Source: Bacteriovorax sp. (GTDB lineage: Bacteria > Bdellovibrionota > Bacteriovoracia > Bacteriovoracales > Bacteriovoracaceae). Taken from it: 32,456 bases of DNA. Below the pieces are notes generated by a model. It had not been told where the DNA came from. It made no database searches and saw only the letters and a list, made by a program, of their open reading frames with translations. Shown here one piece after another: positions 22,605-30,463 of this stretch (positions are counted from its first letter, which is position 1; the number at the start of each line of letters is the position of its first letter). Both the position numbers and the translations under genes were made by a program. The stretch is from contig JACMRM010000124.1 of assembly GCA_014376445.1 (NCBI GenBank), forward strand, positions 1 through 32,456. Reading direction: 5' to 3'.

Positions 22605-22636
22605 ACAAGGCTCCCGGATTCGTCAGGAAGCCTTGT
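22605..22636 (-). terminator. Bidirectional hairpin terminator
   Basis: ACAAGGCTCCC (22605-22615) pairs with GGAAGCCTTGT (22626-22636) over 11 positions with one wobble pair and a ten-base loop. Short AT tracts follow on both sides. It lies just downstream of the 22650 gene and also faces the helicase gene. Confidence 0.65.
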
Positions 22637-22649
22637 TAATTTTATGAAA

Positions 22650-23042
22650 TTAATTCCCTAGAGTATCACATTTTAAAACTGTCTCTAAAGGAGTGACCGA
22701 ACCAAAAAGGTTTAATCTTCCAGATAAAGAAAGCGTTGAAGCTGAATAATCTACAGCAGCACTTCCTCTGTAAAAAGAAGTATTTTGTTTAAGGATTGTA
22801 ACTCCAGAATCATTTTCGGTTGAGTTGAATGAACCTTGAAGAACATTTCCACCATAAATCAAAGTCAAGTCAGTCTCTCTACCGTCACCTGTCGAGTTTC
22901 TGTGTTCGTATACGTTTACTGCAAGTTTAACGTCTTCATCATATAACTTAACGTCACCGACACACATTAACCACGTGCTGTCTTTTGCCATTGCTGTGTT
23001 TAAAAACCCTGCGCATAAAACTAAAAATAGTGCCTTTTTCAT
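22650..23042 (-). CDS. Exported beta-rich protein, paralogue of the 28278 gene
   Basis: A 130-residue protein with AGGGAG five bases before ATG. Residues 1-19 (MKKALFLVLCAGFLNTAMA) are a signal peptide. The mature chain is rich in beta-strand patterns and begins KDSTWLMCVGDV, with LAVNVYEHR, LIYGGNVLQGSFNSTE, AVDYSASTLSLSG and a final LKCDTL. Every one of these blocks has a counterpart in the 28278 product (DWKICKGEV, LVVNLYEHR, FIYGGNILKGSLDSSE, VDYQKGILSLIG, LECETL), including the two Cys, which probably pair. No known domain. It lies divergent from the acyltransferase operon. Confidence 0.75.
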   Translation of the reverse strand: MKKALFLVLCAGFLNTAMAKDSTWLMCVGDVKLYDEDVKLAVNVYEHRNSTGDGRETDLTLIYGGNVLQGSFNSTENDSGVTILKQNTSFYRGSAAVDYSASTLSLSGRLNLFGSVTPLETVLKCDTLGN

Positions 23043-23232
23043 GGATGCTCCCTAAGGTGAATTGTTGTTCTCTGAATAGAACTTTTAGTGCGAAATGCCC
23101 AGCAAAGCCTTTAAAAGAATGTAATTTTTATAAGAATAGAAGTTAAGTGATGGAATTAGCGAGGTGACAGAAACATTGAAGACTTATTAAAATCCTGACA
23201 ATACAGCTGTAAAAAATATTTTATAGTTAATC

Positions 23233-23937
23233 ATGAACAAATTTTCAGGTTTAGTTAATGTAGCAAAGGTATTTTTAATTACGGGAAAGTACCTTCTGTT
23301 GTCAAAGAAACCTGGAAGTGATGTTGTCATGTTAAAAAATGACTGGTCTAGAGAAATTCTAGAGCATTTTAAAATTGATTTAGAAATTAAGGGAAATGCT
23401 AGAGAGCTTGATGCTTCATGTATTCTTCTCGGCAATCACATTAGTTATCTCGACATTCCTGTCCTTATCAGATGCTGCCCGGATATTACTTTTGTCAGCA
23501 AAAAAGAAGTTAAGTACTGGCCTGTAATCGGTAATGCTGCTGTTAAAATGCAGACCATCTTTGTTGAAAGAGGCAGCTCTCATTCACGCGCTAAAGCGAA
23601 AGAGCAGATCACGAATTCATTATTGAATAAGACTCAAAGACTGGCCATTTTCCCTTCAGGAACAACTTCAATCAAGGCTTCAGAGCGCTGGCAGAAAGGC
23701 GTATTTGAAATTGCTGAAAAAAATAATATCAAAATACAACCTTTTAAACTGAGTTATGAACCTCTCAGAGAAGCGGCTTATATTGATGACGATAATCTAT
23801 TAGTTCACATGTATGATTTGCTAAAACATAAAAAAATTAAAGTTATTTTAGAACTTCATGAGCCGGTTGACGTCGGTGTCAATGACTGTGACTTGTGGAA
23901 ATCTTGGTGCGAGAGCTCTTCATTAGGATTGAGTTAA
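23233..23937 (+). CDS. PlsC-like 1-acyl-glycerol-phosphate or lyso-ornithine-lipid acyltransferase
   Basis: A 234-residue protein of the LPLAT family. Motif I is GNHISYLD (His69, Asp74, HX4D); motif II is around TIFVERGSSHSRA, and motif III IFPSGTTS replaces the usual FPEGT Glu by Ser. The start ATG has no visible ribosome binding site. Family members transfer a fatty acyl group to the hydroxyl of a lyso-lipid at the inner membrane. In ornithine-lipid synthesis OlsA, a member of this family, adds the second acyl chain to lyso-ornithine lipid. Its place as first gene before an arginase and an OlsB-like gene favours that role over phosphatidate synthesis; the choice is inference. Confidence 0.88.
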   Translation: MNKFSGLVNVAKVFLITGKYLLLSKKPGSDVVMLKNDWSREILEHFKIDLEIKGNARELDASCILLGNHISYLDIPVLIRCCPDITFVSKKEVKYWPVIGNAAVKMQTIFVERGSSHSRAKAKEQITNSLLNKTQRLAIFPSGTTSIKASERWQKGVFEIAEKNNIKIQPFKLSYEPLREAAYIDDDNLLVHMYDLLKHKKIKVILELHEPVDVGVNDCDLWKSWCESSSLGLS

Positions 23938-23996
23938 GGATCGTTTAATCGAAACCTGACGATACAATTTTACCTTTATTGATTAGCCTTTTAGTA

Positions 23997-24950
23997 ATGA
24001 GAACCTTAATTAATTTTCTGGGTATGAGTTTTGAAGTCGGACAATATAAAAGCGGATTAGATCAATCGACAAAGGCTTGCCGCCAGTTTTTTCATTACCT
24101 CAAAGATCAGGGGATCGACTTTGTCGATCATGGTGATATACAAAATCCTAACATCGATCAAAAAGTAAAAATTTATTCTGATAGTGACCTGCAGTCTATT
24201 GAGTGGAGCAGGTATGAAGCTGCCTACATAAAAGCGCGTGAAATTTTAAGCACGCCTTATCCGCTTCTCAACTGGGGCGGAGATCATAGTATTGCTCTCG
24301 CAACGGCTGGTGCCTTCACTTCAAAAAATCCTGAAGGGTATGTCATATGGATTGATGCACATGCTGATTTAAATCTTCCAGAGCATTCAATGAGCGGGAA
24401 CCTGCATGGCATGCCACTGGCCGTGTTACTAAATCTCAATGGAATTAGAACAAAATATTTTAAGTGGCTTGAGTGTTCACTAAATCCTGCAAAATTAATT
24501 TATGTAGGCTTGCGTGACGTTGATCTGTTTGAAAAAAATGCGATCGAATCTTTGGGAATTAAAACCTTTCAATATAAAGATATTCAGAAGTCAGGAATGA
24601 AAGCTGTCGCTGAAGAAATTTTAGTTATGACTTCTGGAAACCCTGTTCATGTCAGCTTTGATATTGACAGTGTTGATCCGCGATTTGCTCCTTCGACAGG
24701 TGTTCCTGTGAAATCAGGATTGACTCCGAATGATCTAAATATTCTTGGTGAAGAGCTGCTTAAAAAATCCAATGTACGCTCTCTCGACATTGTTGAAGTC
24801 AATCCAGAGTTGGGAACCAGTTCACAAGTCGAAAGAACATTTTTGATAGCATTTAATCTTCTAAAGTCTGTCTTTAATAATAATTATCCGGGAGACAATT
24901 ATGATGGCATTAGCGAAAGAGATTCAAGAGAACAATTTACTCAGATCTAA
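23997..24950 (+). CDS. Arginase
   Basis: A 317-residue ureohydrolase from ATG 23997; a TTG at 23979 would add six residues and no start shows a good ribosome binding site. Metal ligands are all visible: GGDHS, DAHAD (120-124) and SFDIDSVDPRFAP. The residues that distinguish arginase from agmatinase are also present: Asn126, Ser133 and His137 in the block DLNLPEHSMSGNLHGMPLAV align with Asn130, Ser137 and His141 of rat arginase. So it should split L-arginine into ornithine and urea with manganese in the cytoplasm. Its last 50 bases overlap the start of the OlsB-like gene, which would use the ornithine produced. No urease or ornithine decarboxylase is nearby. Confidence 0.92.
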   Translation: MRTLINFLGMSFEVGQYKSGLDQSTKACRQFFHYLKDQGIDFVDHGDIQNPNIDQKVKIYSDSDLQSIEWSRYEAAYIKAREILSTPYPLLNWGGDHSIALATAGAFTSKNPEGYVIWIDAHADLNLPEHSMSGNLHGMPLAVLLNLNGIRTKYFKWLECSLNPAKLIYVGLRDVDLFEKNAIESLGIKTFQYKDIQKSGMKAVAEEILVMTSGNPVHVSFDIDSVDPRFAPSTGVPVKSGLTPNDLNILGEELLKKSNVRSLDIVEVNPELGTSSQVERTFLIAFNLLKSVFNNNYPGDNYDGISERDSREQFTQI

Positions 24951-25740
24951 TGGCATATTTAACTTCCGTCCTAAAATTAATTTACGTATCGAGATCAGTT
25001 CATATATATTAAAAACTGCTGATACAGCAGAAGAATTAATTGCAAGTTGCAAGCTGAGACATGAAGTTTTTTATCAGGAGTTCCAGCAGATAGAACAGAC
25101 TGGTGTTGATGTTGATAAGTACGATTCTCATTTTGATCATCTTATTATCGTTCATAAAGCGAGCAATAAGATCATTGGTACATATAGACTGAGCTGCAGT
25201 GAGTTTTCCAGAATTTCCTACACGGAAACAGAATTTGATCTGACTGAAGTTTTTAAGCTAAACGGACCTCATCTGGAGCTTGGAAGAGCATGTATTCAAA
25301 AAGATCACAGAAGAGGTGCTACCGTAATTTCTTTGCTGTGGAGAGGAATTGTAGAGTATATGAATCTTTCAGGTGCTAATATTCTTTTTGGATGTTCAAG
25401 TATCAAAATCAATAATGTCAAGGATGCTGTTATCGTTTATAAATACCTGGCCGCTCAGGGGTCTGTCATGACATCAAATCTTGCCTGTGCCGTAGGAGAT
25501 TTTAAAATGAATAATTTTACTGAAGTCTATAATAGTCTTCCGGAAGTTCTTGATCCGGTTAATTATGCGATTGCAGAGAAGCTTGTTCCATCACTCTTAA
25601 GAGCTTACCTGAAATTTGGAGCAAAGATTGCAGGAGAGCCTGCATTCGATAAAGATTTCGACTGTGTAGATTTTTTAACTGTCATGAAAAAAAATGAAAT
25701 CCTTGAATCACTTGGCAGACGTTTTCAGTTAGTCCAATGA
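24901..25740 (+). CDS. OlsB-like ornithine N-acyltransferase
   Basis: A 279-residue GNAT-type acyltransferase. GGAG lies six bases before ATG 24901, inside the arginase gene. It matches the OlsB / hemolysin-like family pattern: LRHEVFYQEFQ, VDVDKYDSHFDHLIIVHKAS, IIGTYRLS, FDLTEVF, LELGRACIQKDHR and LLWRGIVEYMNLSGANILFG followed by CSSIKI. OlsB moves a 3-hydroxyacyl group from acyl carrier protein to the alpha-amino group of ornithine, giving lyso-ornithine lipid at the inner membrane. A long C-terminal part (residues 210-279) is also present. Other members of the family acylate other amino acids, so glycine or lysine lipids cannot be excluded, but the arginase directly upstream favours ornithine. 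Confidence 0.85.
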   Translation: MMALAKEIQENNLLRSNGIFNFRPKINLRIEISSYILKTADTAEELIASCKLRHEVFYQEFQQIEQTGVDVDKYDSHFDHLIIVHKASNKIIGTYRLSCSEFSRISYTETEFDLTEVFKLNGPHLELGRACIQKDHRRGATVISLLWRGIVEYMNLSGANILFGCSSIKINNVKDAVIVYKYLAAQGSVMTSNLACAVGDFKMNNFTEVYNSLPEVLDPVNYAIAEKLVPSLLRAYLKFGAKIAGEPAFDKDFDCVDFLTVMKKNEILESLGRRFQLVQ

Positions 25741-26759
25741 CAGGATTGCTGGCCGACCTACAAAAACTAGGAAGAATGGTGAATCAGGATGAGGAGTTGA
25801 AAAAACTCGTTCATTTTGAAACGTTAAAAGAGATTACTTATAAGAGTGAAGTTTTTCCTATTTTTTCTTTTACAATCGGTTCTAAAAATCCTGAGCACCC
25901 GACACTCTTTATGACCGGTGGAGTTCACGGACTGGAAAGAGTTGGTGCTCAGCTCGCTTGGAGCCTTTTAAAGACCACCATAGACAGGCTGGTATGGGAT
26001 CAATCACTACAGGAGCTTTTTAAAAATATCAGACTCGTGGTGGTTCCTCTCGTTAATCCTGTTGGCTACTATAAATTTAAACGCAGCAATGGCAATGACG
26101 TTGATCTGATGAGAAATTCTCCGGTTATTTCAAAAGAAAAAATTCCTTTTTTACTGGGTGGACAACGAATTTCAAAAAGACTGGCATGGTATCAGGGAGT
26201 GAAAGATATTCTGGAAGAAGAAAACCAGGCCTTATATGCAAAGTTTTTTCAATCATGCCATAAAAGTAAATGTATTCTAGCGATTGATTTTCACTCAGGA
26301 TTTGGAATGAAGGACAGAATCTGGTTTCCTTATTCGTATACGAGAGAGCCATTTGATCATGTGGCCGAAATTAATGCTTTTACATCTTTATTTGAAGAAA
26401 CTCATCCTTATCATATTTATAAAATAGAGCCCCAGTCGAAAGGTTATCTTTTAAACGGAGATATCTGGGATTATTTTTTTCTGGAGATGAAGAAAATTAA
26501 TCCCGATGCTGTTTTTATTCCGCTTACACTTGAGATGGGATCGTGGACTTGGGTGAGAAAAAATCCATGGCAACTTTTTTCGAAACAGGGGATTTTCAAT
26601 CCGATGAAAGTTCATCGCTTGAAAAGAACTTACCGAAGGCATCATCTGCTTTATGATTTCTTATTAAAAGCACTGAGGTCACATTCAGTATGGTCAGACC
26701 TGGACTCCAACAATAAGATAAAGCATCTGACTTCCGGCATGACGAGGTGGTATGAATAA
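25737..26759 (+). CDS. M14/AstE-like zinc metallohydrolase
   Basis: A 340-residue protein whose ATG overlaps the OlsB-like stop by four bases. Zinc ligands and catalytic residues of the M14 superfamily are visible: GGVHGLERVG (His64, Glu67), NPVGYYKFKRSNGNDVDLMR followed by Asn127 as the substrate-binding block, DFHSGFGM (His186) and LTLEMGSW (catalytic Glu266). No signal peptide, so it acts in the cytoplasm. The HGxE spacing recalls aspartoacylase and succinylglutamate desuccinylase, members of the superfamily that remove acyl groups from amino acids, as well as carboxypeptidases. In this operon it might deacylate N-acyl-ornithine or trim a peptide; neither is shown. Confidence 0.83.
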   Translation: MTGLLADLQKLGRMVNQDEELKKLVHFETLKEITYKSEVFPIFSFTIGSKNPEHPTLFMTGGVHGLERVGAQLAWSLLKTTIDRLVWDQSLQELFKNIRLVVVPLVNPVGYYKFKRSNGNDVDLMRNSPVISKEKIPFLLGGQRISKRLAWYQGVKDILEEENQALYAKFFQSCHKSKCILAIDFHSGFGMKDRIWFPYSYTREPFDHVAEINAFTSLFEETHPYHIYKIEPQSKGYLLNGDIWDYFFLEMKKINPDAVFIPLTLEMGSWTWVRKNPWQLFSKQGIFNPMKVHRLKRTYRRHHLLYDFLLKALRSHSVWSDLDSNNKIKHLTSGMTRWYE

Positions 26760-27513
26760 TAATCGCTGGATCTTTTTAAGAGGATTGACCAGAGGGAATA
26801 TTCACTGGAGTGTGTTTCCGGAAATCTTTAAGAAAATTAATCCTGATGCTCAGATGGAATTTCTGGAAATTCCTGGAAATGGATTATGTTCAGAAGAGAA
26901 ATCACCAGTTAGTGCCGGCGCTTTACTTGATTCATTAAGAATAAAAAGTAATTTCGTAAAAAATAAAGAGTCCTTTCATTTATGCGGAATTTCTCTGGGA
27001 GGTATGGCGGCCATGAAGTGGGCCGAGTCCTATCCTGGTGAAGTGCTTTCTGTCGCTGTCATCAATTCAAGCCTGGCGCAGTTTTCAACGTTCAATAAAA
27101 GACTACTGCCAGAAAATTATGAAACACTTTTGCGAACTCTATTCATGCACGGCCATTATCAGCAAGAAGAATCTGTCTTGAAAATCACTTCCAATAGGTT
27201 TGAAGAAACTAAAAAAAATCTGGAAGCATTTGCTGTATTTTCTGAAAATCATAAAGTTACAAAAATAAATTTTTTAAGACAGCTGATCCTGGCAAAAAGC
27301 ATCAACATTAATTCAGTTGTAAAGAAGCCTTTTAAGGTGATCAGTTCACAAAATGACAGGCTTGTGGATCATGGCTGTTCAAAGCAGATCGTTTTAAAGT
27401 TAGGCGGAAAGGAGTTTATTCACCCTACAGCAGGACATGATCTTCCACTCGATGAACCAGAATGGTTAAGTGAAATTCTTGTTAAGAATCTTGAGTGCAC
27501 AGCCTCTTCGTAA
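26752..27513 (+). CDS. Alpha/beta hydrolase (BioH/MenH-like fold)
   Basis: A 253-residue protein overlapping the M14 gene by eight bases. Start ATG 26752. It has the alpha/beta-hydrolase nucleophile elbow LCGISLGGMAAMKW (Ser81), an acid in ISSQNDRLVD and the catalytic His in AGHDLPLDEPEWL. No signal peptide or lid domain of a known lipase is seen; the layout is nearest to small esterases and thioesterases such as BioH or MenH. It is the last gene of the operon with the acyltransferases, so an esterase or thioesterase role on acyl-ACP, lyso-lipid or methyl-ester substrates is possible. Its last 94 bases overlap the convergent PHP-domain gene. Confidence 0.83.
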   Translation: MNNNRWIFLRGLTRGNIHWSVFPEIFKKINPDAQMEFLEIPGNGLCSEEKSPVSAGALLDSLRIKSNFVKNKESFHLCGISLGGMAAMKWAESYPGEVLSVAVINSSLAQFSTFNKRLLPENYETLLRTLFMHGHYQQEESVLKITSNRFEETKKNLEAFAVFSENHKVTKINFLRQLILAKSININSVVKKPFKVISSQNDRLVDHGCSKQIVLKLGGKEFIHPTAGHDLPLDEPEWLSEILVKNLECTASS

Positions 27514-28187
27514 AATGTAAATTCCAGCTGCTGATTTTTAACAGCAGCAGATAATGATTTAAAATTCTTTTCACAGTTGATGAGTGATTTCCATGAGCGG
27601 ATATGTTTCTCATTGTGAAAATCCGAGTTGGCAATCATAGGTAGACCACTGTTCATTACTTCTTCAAAGAGGTGAGGTCCGCTGGCCACTTCCCATGCAT
27701 CAAAAAGATTTTTAAGCTCTTCGCGCTCATCCCATAGATGATAAGTTTGATGCTCAACTTTTTTCGTTGAAACAGGATGGGCAGCGATCGCTAGAGCACC
27801 TTGATTTTTTATCGCAGCAATAAGTTCGGGAATAGTTCCGTCAGCTGAAATATATTTTGTAATACCAATAGCAAGGATGTGGGCAGAGCGGTGAAAGGAC
27901 AAAGAATTTTTCGTCAGTTCAACTCCTGCAATGACCAACATCCCGTATTTTTTCATAGCGCGCGATCCTTCAGACTTAATAAGGTCGAGGTACTGCTGGA
28001 AATTGTTTTTTGTAAGAGTTTTATTGAGCACCTTTGAAGCTTTTCCTAAAAATGTCTCTTCTTCACAAAGGTGATCAGTGATGGCGATTATATTAAATCC
28101 GCGTGGTCCATAAAAATCTACAATCTCAGGAATACTGAGTTTTCCATCGCTAAAGTTTGAATGAATGTGTAAATCAGTCAGCATCAT
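27420..28187 (-). CDS. PHP-domain phosphoesterase
   Basis: A 255-residue protein. The metal-binding motifs of the PHP family are present: LTDLHIHSNFSDG (His7, His9, Asp14), AITDH (Asp38, His39), VIAGVEL, AIAAHPVS and ANSDFHNE. It is a single-domain PHP protein of a size seen in nucleotide phosphatases and 5'-3' exonucleases such as YciV/RNase AM, so a phosphomonoesterase or nucleic-acid hydrolase in the cytoplasm is likely; the substrate cannot be told. The start at 28187 has no clear ribosome binding site. The last 31 codons overlap the hydrolase gene on the other strand and have low-complexity sequence (SLNHSGSSSGRSCPAVG), suggesting a late extension of the C-terminus. Confidence 0.85.
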   Translation of the reverse strand: MMLTDLHIHSNFSDGKLSIPEIVDFYGPRGFNIIAITDHLCEEETFLGKASKVLNKTLTKNNFQQYLDLIKSEGSRAMKKYGMLVIAGVELTKNSLSFHRSAHILAIGITKYISADGTIPELIAAIKNQGALAIAAHPVSTKKVEHQTYHLWDEREELKNLFDAWEVASGPHLFEEVMNSGLPMIANSDFHNEKHIRSWKSLINCEKNFKSLSAAVKNQQLEFTFYEEAVHSRFLTRISLNHSGSSSGRSCPAVG

Positions 28188-28277
28188 ATTTTGTAATGCT
28201 AAACCGTGATCTTATAAATGTATTGTCAGGTTATGATGAAAAATTGCCAAGATTTCGTCAGTGAGATTCCAAAAAAA

Positions 28278-28658
28278 TTATAAAGTTTCGCACTCTAAAG
28301 AAGCGTTAAGGTCACTGATTGATTTATTGATAGAAACTTTTCCTATTAAACTCAAAATCCCTTTCTGATAATCCACTGAAACTAATCCTTTGAATGAAGA
28401 GTTAGTCCCTTTAAGTTTAACTGCACCACTTGTTGATTCTGAAGAATCCAAAGATCCTTTTAAAATATTTCCACCGTAGATGAAATTAATATCATTAGTT
28501 CGACCTTCACCGTATCTATGTTCATATAAATTCACTACAAGTTTTGCATTGGATCCGAACATTACTACTTCACCTTTGCAGATTTTCCAGTCACTATCTT
28601 TGGCAAACGATGTATCCCAAGTGCCTGAGCAAAGTGCCAGCAATAATAATTTTTTCAC
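28278..28658 (-). CDS. Exported beta-rich protein, paralogue of the 22650 gene
   Basis: A 126-residue protein with a signal peptide ending at about TSFA (residue 19) and AGGAG upstream of ATG. The mature protein carries the same blocks as the 22650 product: KDSDWKICKGEV, LVVNLYEHR, FIYGGNILKGSLDSSE, VDYQKGILSLIGKV and LECETL at the end, including both Cys. Length differs by only four residues. Function unknown; probably periplasmic. A sigma-54-like promoter lies about 44 bases upstream, which the paralogue does not have, so the two copies are probably controlled differently. Confidence 0.75.
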   Translation of the reverse strand: MKKLLLLALCSGTWDTSFAKDSDWKICKGEVVMFGSNAKLVVNLYEHRYGEGRTNDINFIYGGNILKGSLDSSESTSGAVKLKGTNSSFKGLVSVDYQKGILSLIGKVSINKSISDLNASLECETL

Positions 28659-28700
28659 GAATAACTCCTTTATTCTTGTTTCTGATGTTAATGAAGAAAC

Positions 28701-28718
28701 TGCAGGTTCTTTGCCAAA
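28701..28718 (-). promoter_or_regulatory. Sigma-54-like promoter for the 28278 gene
   Basis: On the minus strand TTTGGCAAAGAACCTGCA has GG at 28715-28714, ten bases, then GC at 28703-28702. TTGGCA and TGCA both agree with the RpoN consensus. The predicted transcript start lies about 30 bases before the ATG at 28658. Confidence 0.55.
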
Positions 28719-28771
28719 GTAAAAAAAACAAAAACCTCGGAATAAAATGCCGGATAAGAATGGGCGGTGCA

Positions 28772-28818
28772 GCTAAAGTTCTAATGGGTTAACTTTAGCA
28801 ATGGATTAGATGAATCCA
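28772..28818. other. Two tandem hairpins between the transporter and exported-protein genes
   Basis: GCTAAAGTT/AACTTTAGC (28772-28780 with 28791-28799, perfect, ten-base loop) is followed by TGGATT/AATCCA (28802-28807 with 28813-28818, five-base loop). They lie downstream of the leftward transporter gene and upstream of the leftward 28278 gene. No T-run follows, so they may be a weak terminator or an mRNA end-protecting structure. Confidence 0.45.
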
Positions 28819-28889
28819 CTATGCGCAAATTTCCTATAAGAAAAATGCCCTAAAAATGAAATGCTTTGTTGAAAAAATGTCCCGAGAAT

Positions 28890-30329
28890 TTAATAGATTC
28901 CTAGGATTTTCCACCAAAGCGCACCTGTACCCATCCAGATAATAAGTAGGATGACCGAAAATAAAAATCCCATCTTCCACCAGTCTTTTAGATCGACGTA
29001 TCCTAATCCAAAAAGAACTGGTGCGGGGCCATGCCCATAGTGAGTAAGCACTCCAAAAATTGATCCACAAAATCCGAGCATAAGTGCTGCTAGTTTTCCG
29101 GGAATTCCAAGTGCAATTGAAATGGCAAGAAAAGCCGTATACATTGCAGCCACGTGAGCGGTCGCTGATGCAAAAAGATAATGACTGTAATAATAAATTA
29201 AAATGATTAAAGGAAATGCCCAGATCCACGGCATTCCTAAAACCTGGCCTTTGATAATTTCACTAAACCATCCAATAAATCCCAGTTTAGATAAACCTTC
29301 TGCCATCATGACAAGAGCAGAGAACCAAACCATTGTATCCCATGCACCTTTTTCTGATTTTACATCTTCCCAGGTTAAAACATTGCTCATTAATAAAAAT
29401 GATAAACCTATTAACGCGGCTACAGTTGCATCGATGTTAAATGTAGCACCGAAAATCCATAAAAATAATAATAAGAAAAATGCAAAGATCATGAAGTACT
29501 CATTCTTCGTGATACTTCCAAGCTCTTGAAGATTTTTTACAGCTTCTGCTTTATAAATTTTTGCATCTTTGATTTCCGGTGGATAAATTTTGTAGAGGAT
29601 GAGAGGAATTAATAAAATTGAAAGCAAGCCCGGGACAAGTGCGGCCACGGCCCAACCGGTCCATGAAATTTCCACTCCAAGATCTTTCGCAAACTTCTGG
29701 CACATTGAATTGCTGGCAGTCGCAGTGATAAACATTCCTGAAGTAATGAGATTTGAATAATAAGAATTGAGTGTTAAATAAGCGCCGACTTTTTTATGAC
29801 TGGCATGATCTTCAGGAGTAGAACCCATGCTCATCGAAATAGATTTCATGATGGGCATGATAATTCCGCCGGCCCTTGCCGTATTGCTGGGAGTTGCAGG
29901 AGCAAAACATAAATCAGCAAAAGTCAGTCCATAGGCAATACCAAGTGTGCTGTTTCCGAGTTTAGCAATAAACCAATAAGCAATTCTTTTTCCCAATCCA
30001 GTTTTTATAAAACCTCTTGAAATAAAAAAAGCGATAGTGATCATCCAGATTGTCGGATTATTAAATCCGCTCAAGGCCATTTTGATAGAGTCACCAGCTT
30101 TTCCGGGAGCAAGCAACTGAAGAAAAGCGACGAGTGCTATCGAGATTAATGAGATTGATCCCATAGGCATCGCTTTTAAAATGATACCTAAAATCGCGGC
30201 AAAAAAGATGGCAAATAAATGCCAGGCCTCTGGAGTCAAGCCACTTGGCGCAGGAACAAAATAGATGACTAAACCGGTGACTAAAGTCACAGCGAGTTTA
30301 GGTAAATTAACTTCTTTTTCTGAATCCAT
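28890..30329 (-). CDS. DASS-family dicarboxylate/anion transporter
   Basis: A 479-residue protein. Start at ATG 30329, which has GGAG seven bases upstream; a longer frame to 30389 has no site. About twelve to fourteen hydrophobic helices are visible. The family blocks of CitT/YbhI/DiT1-type carriers are present: GFNNPTIWMITIAFFISRGF, PATPSNTARAGGIIMPIM (the first SNT substrate motif) and TATASNSM (the second region), ending with THYGHGPAPVLFGLGYVD. The carriers move citrate, succinate, malate, tartrate or 2-oxoglutarate by antiport or with sodium. It is divergent from succinate dehydrogenase/fumarate reductase genes, which fits C4-dicarboxylate traffic. The exact substrate is not shown. Confidence 0.9.
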   Translation of the reverse strand: MDSEKEVNLPKLAVTLVTGLVIYFVPAPSGLTPEAWHLFAIFFAAILGIILKAMPMGSISLISIALVAFLQLLAPGKAGDSIKMALSGFNNPTIWMITIAFFISRGFIKTGLGKRIAYWFIAKLGNSTLGIAYGLTFADLCFAPATPSNTARAGGIIMPIMKSISMSMGSTPEDHASHKKVGAYLTLNSYYSNLITSGMFITATASNSMCQKFAKDLGVEISWTGWAVAALVPGLLSILLIPLILYKIYPPEIKDAKIYKAEAVKNLQELGSITKNEYFMIFAFFLLLFLWIFGATFNIDATVAALIGLSFLLMSNVLTWEDVKSEKGAWDTMVWFSALVMMAEGLSKLGFIGWFSEIIKGQVLGMPWIWAFPLIILIYYYSHYLFASATAHVAAMYTAFLAISIALGIPGKLAALMLGFCGSIFGVLTHYGHGPAPVLFGLGYVDLKDWWKMGFLFSVILLIIWMGTGALWWKILGIY

Positions 30330-30463
30330 CTTATATCTCCGGATTTGTTGCCTAGTGTTTATATTAGGCAAGATATTTGAGAAAAACATGATTTAGGTTA
30401 GTCTTTTCAGAAATAATAAGAGGTACGATGGCCCATTGTGAATGAATTTAACTTGAGTGTCTC

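Noticed and set aside
28834-29229. Open frame overlapping the transporter gene on the same strand
   Set aside because: Off-frame reading of the DASS carrier; no start signal and unusual Trp/Ser/Cys-rich composition.
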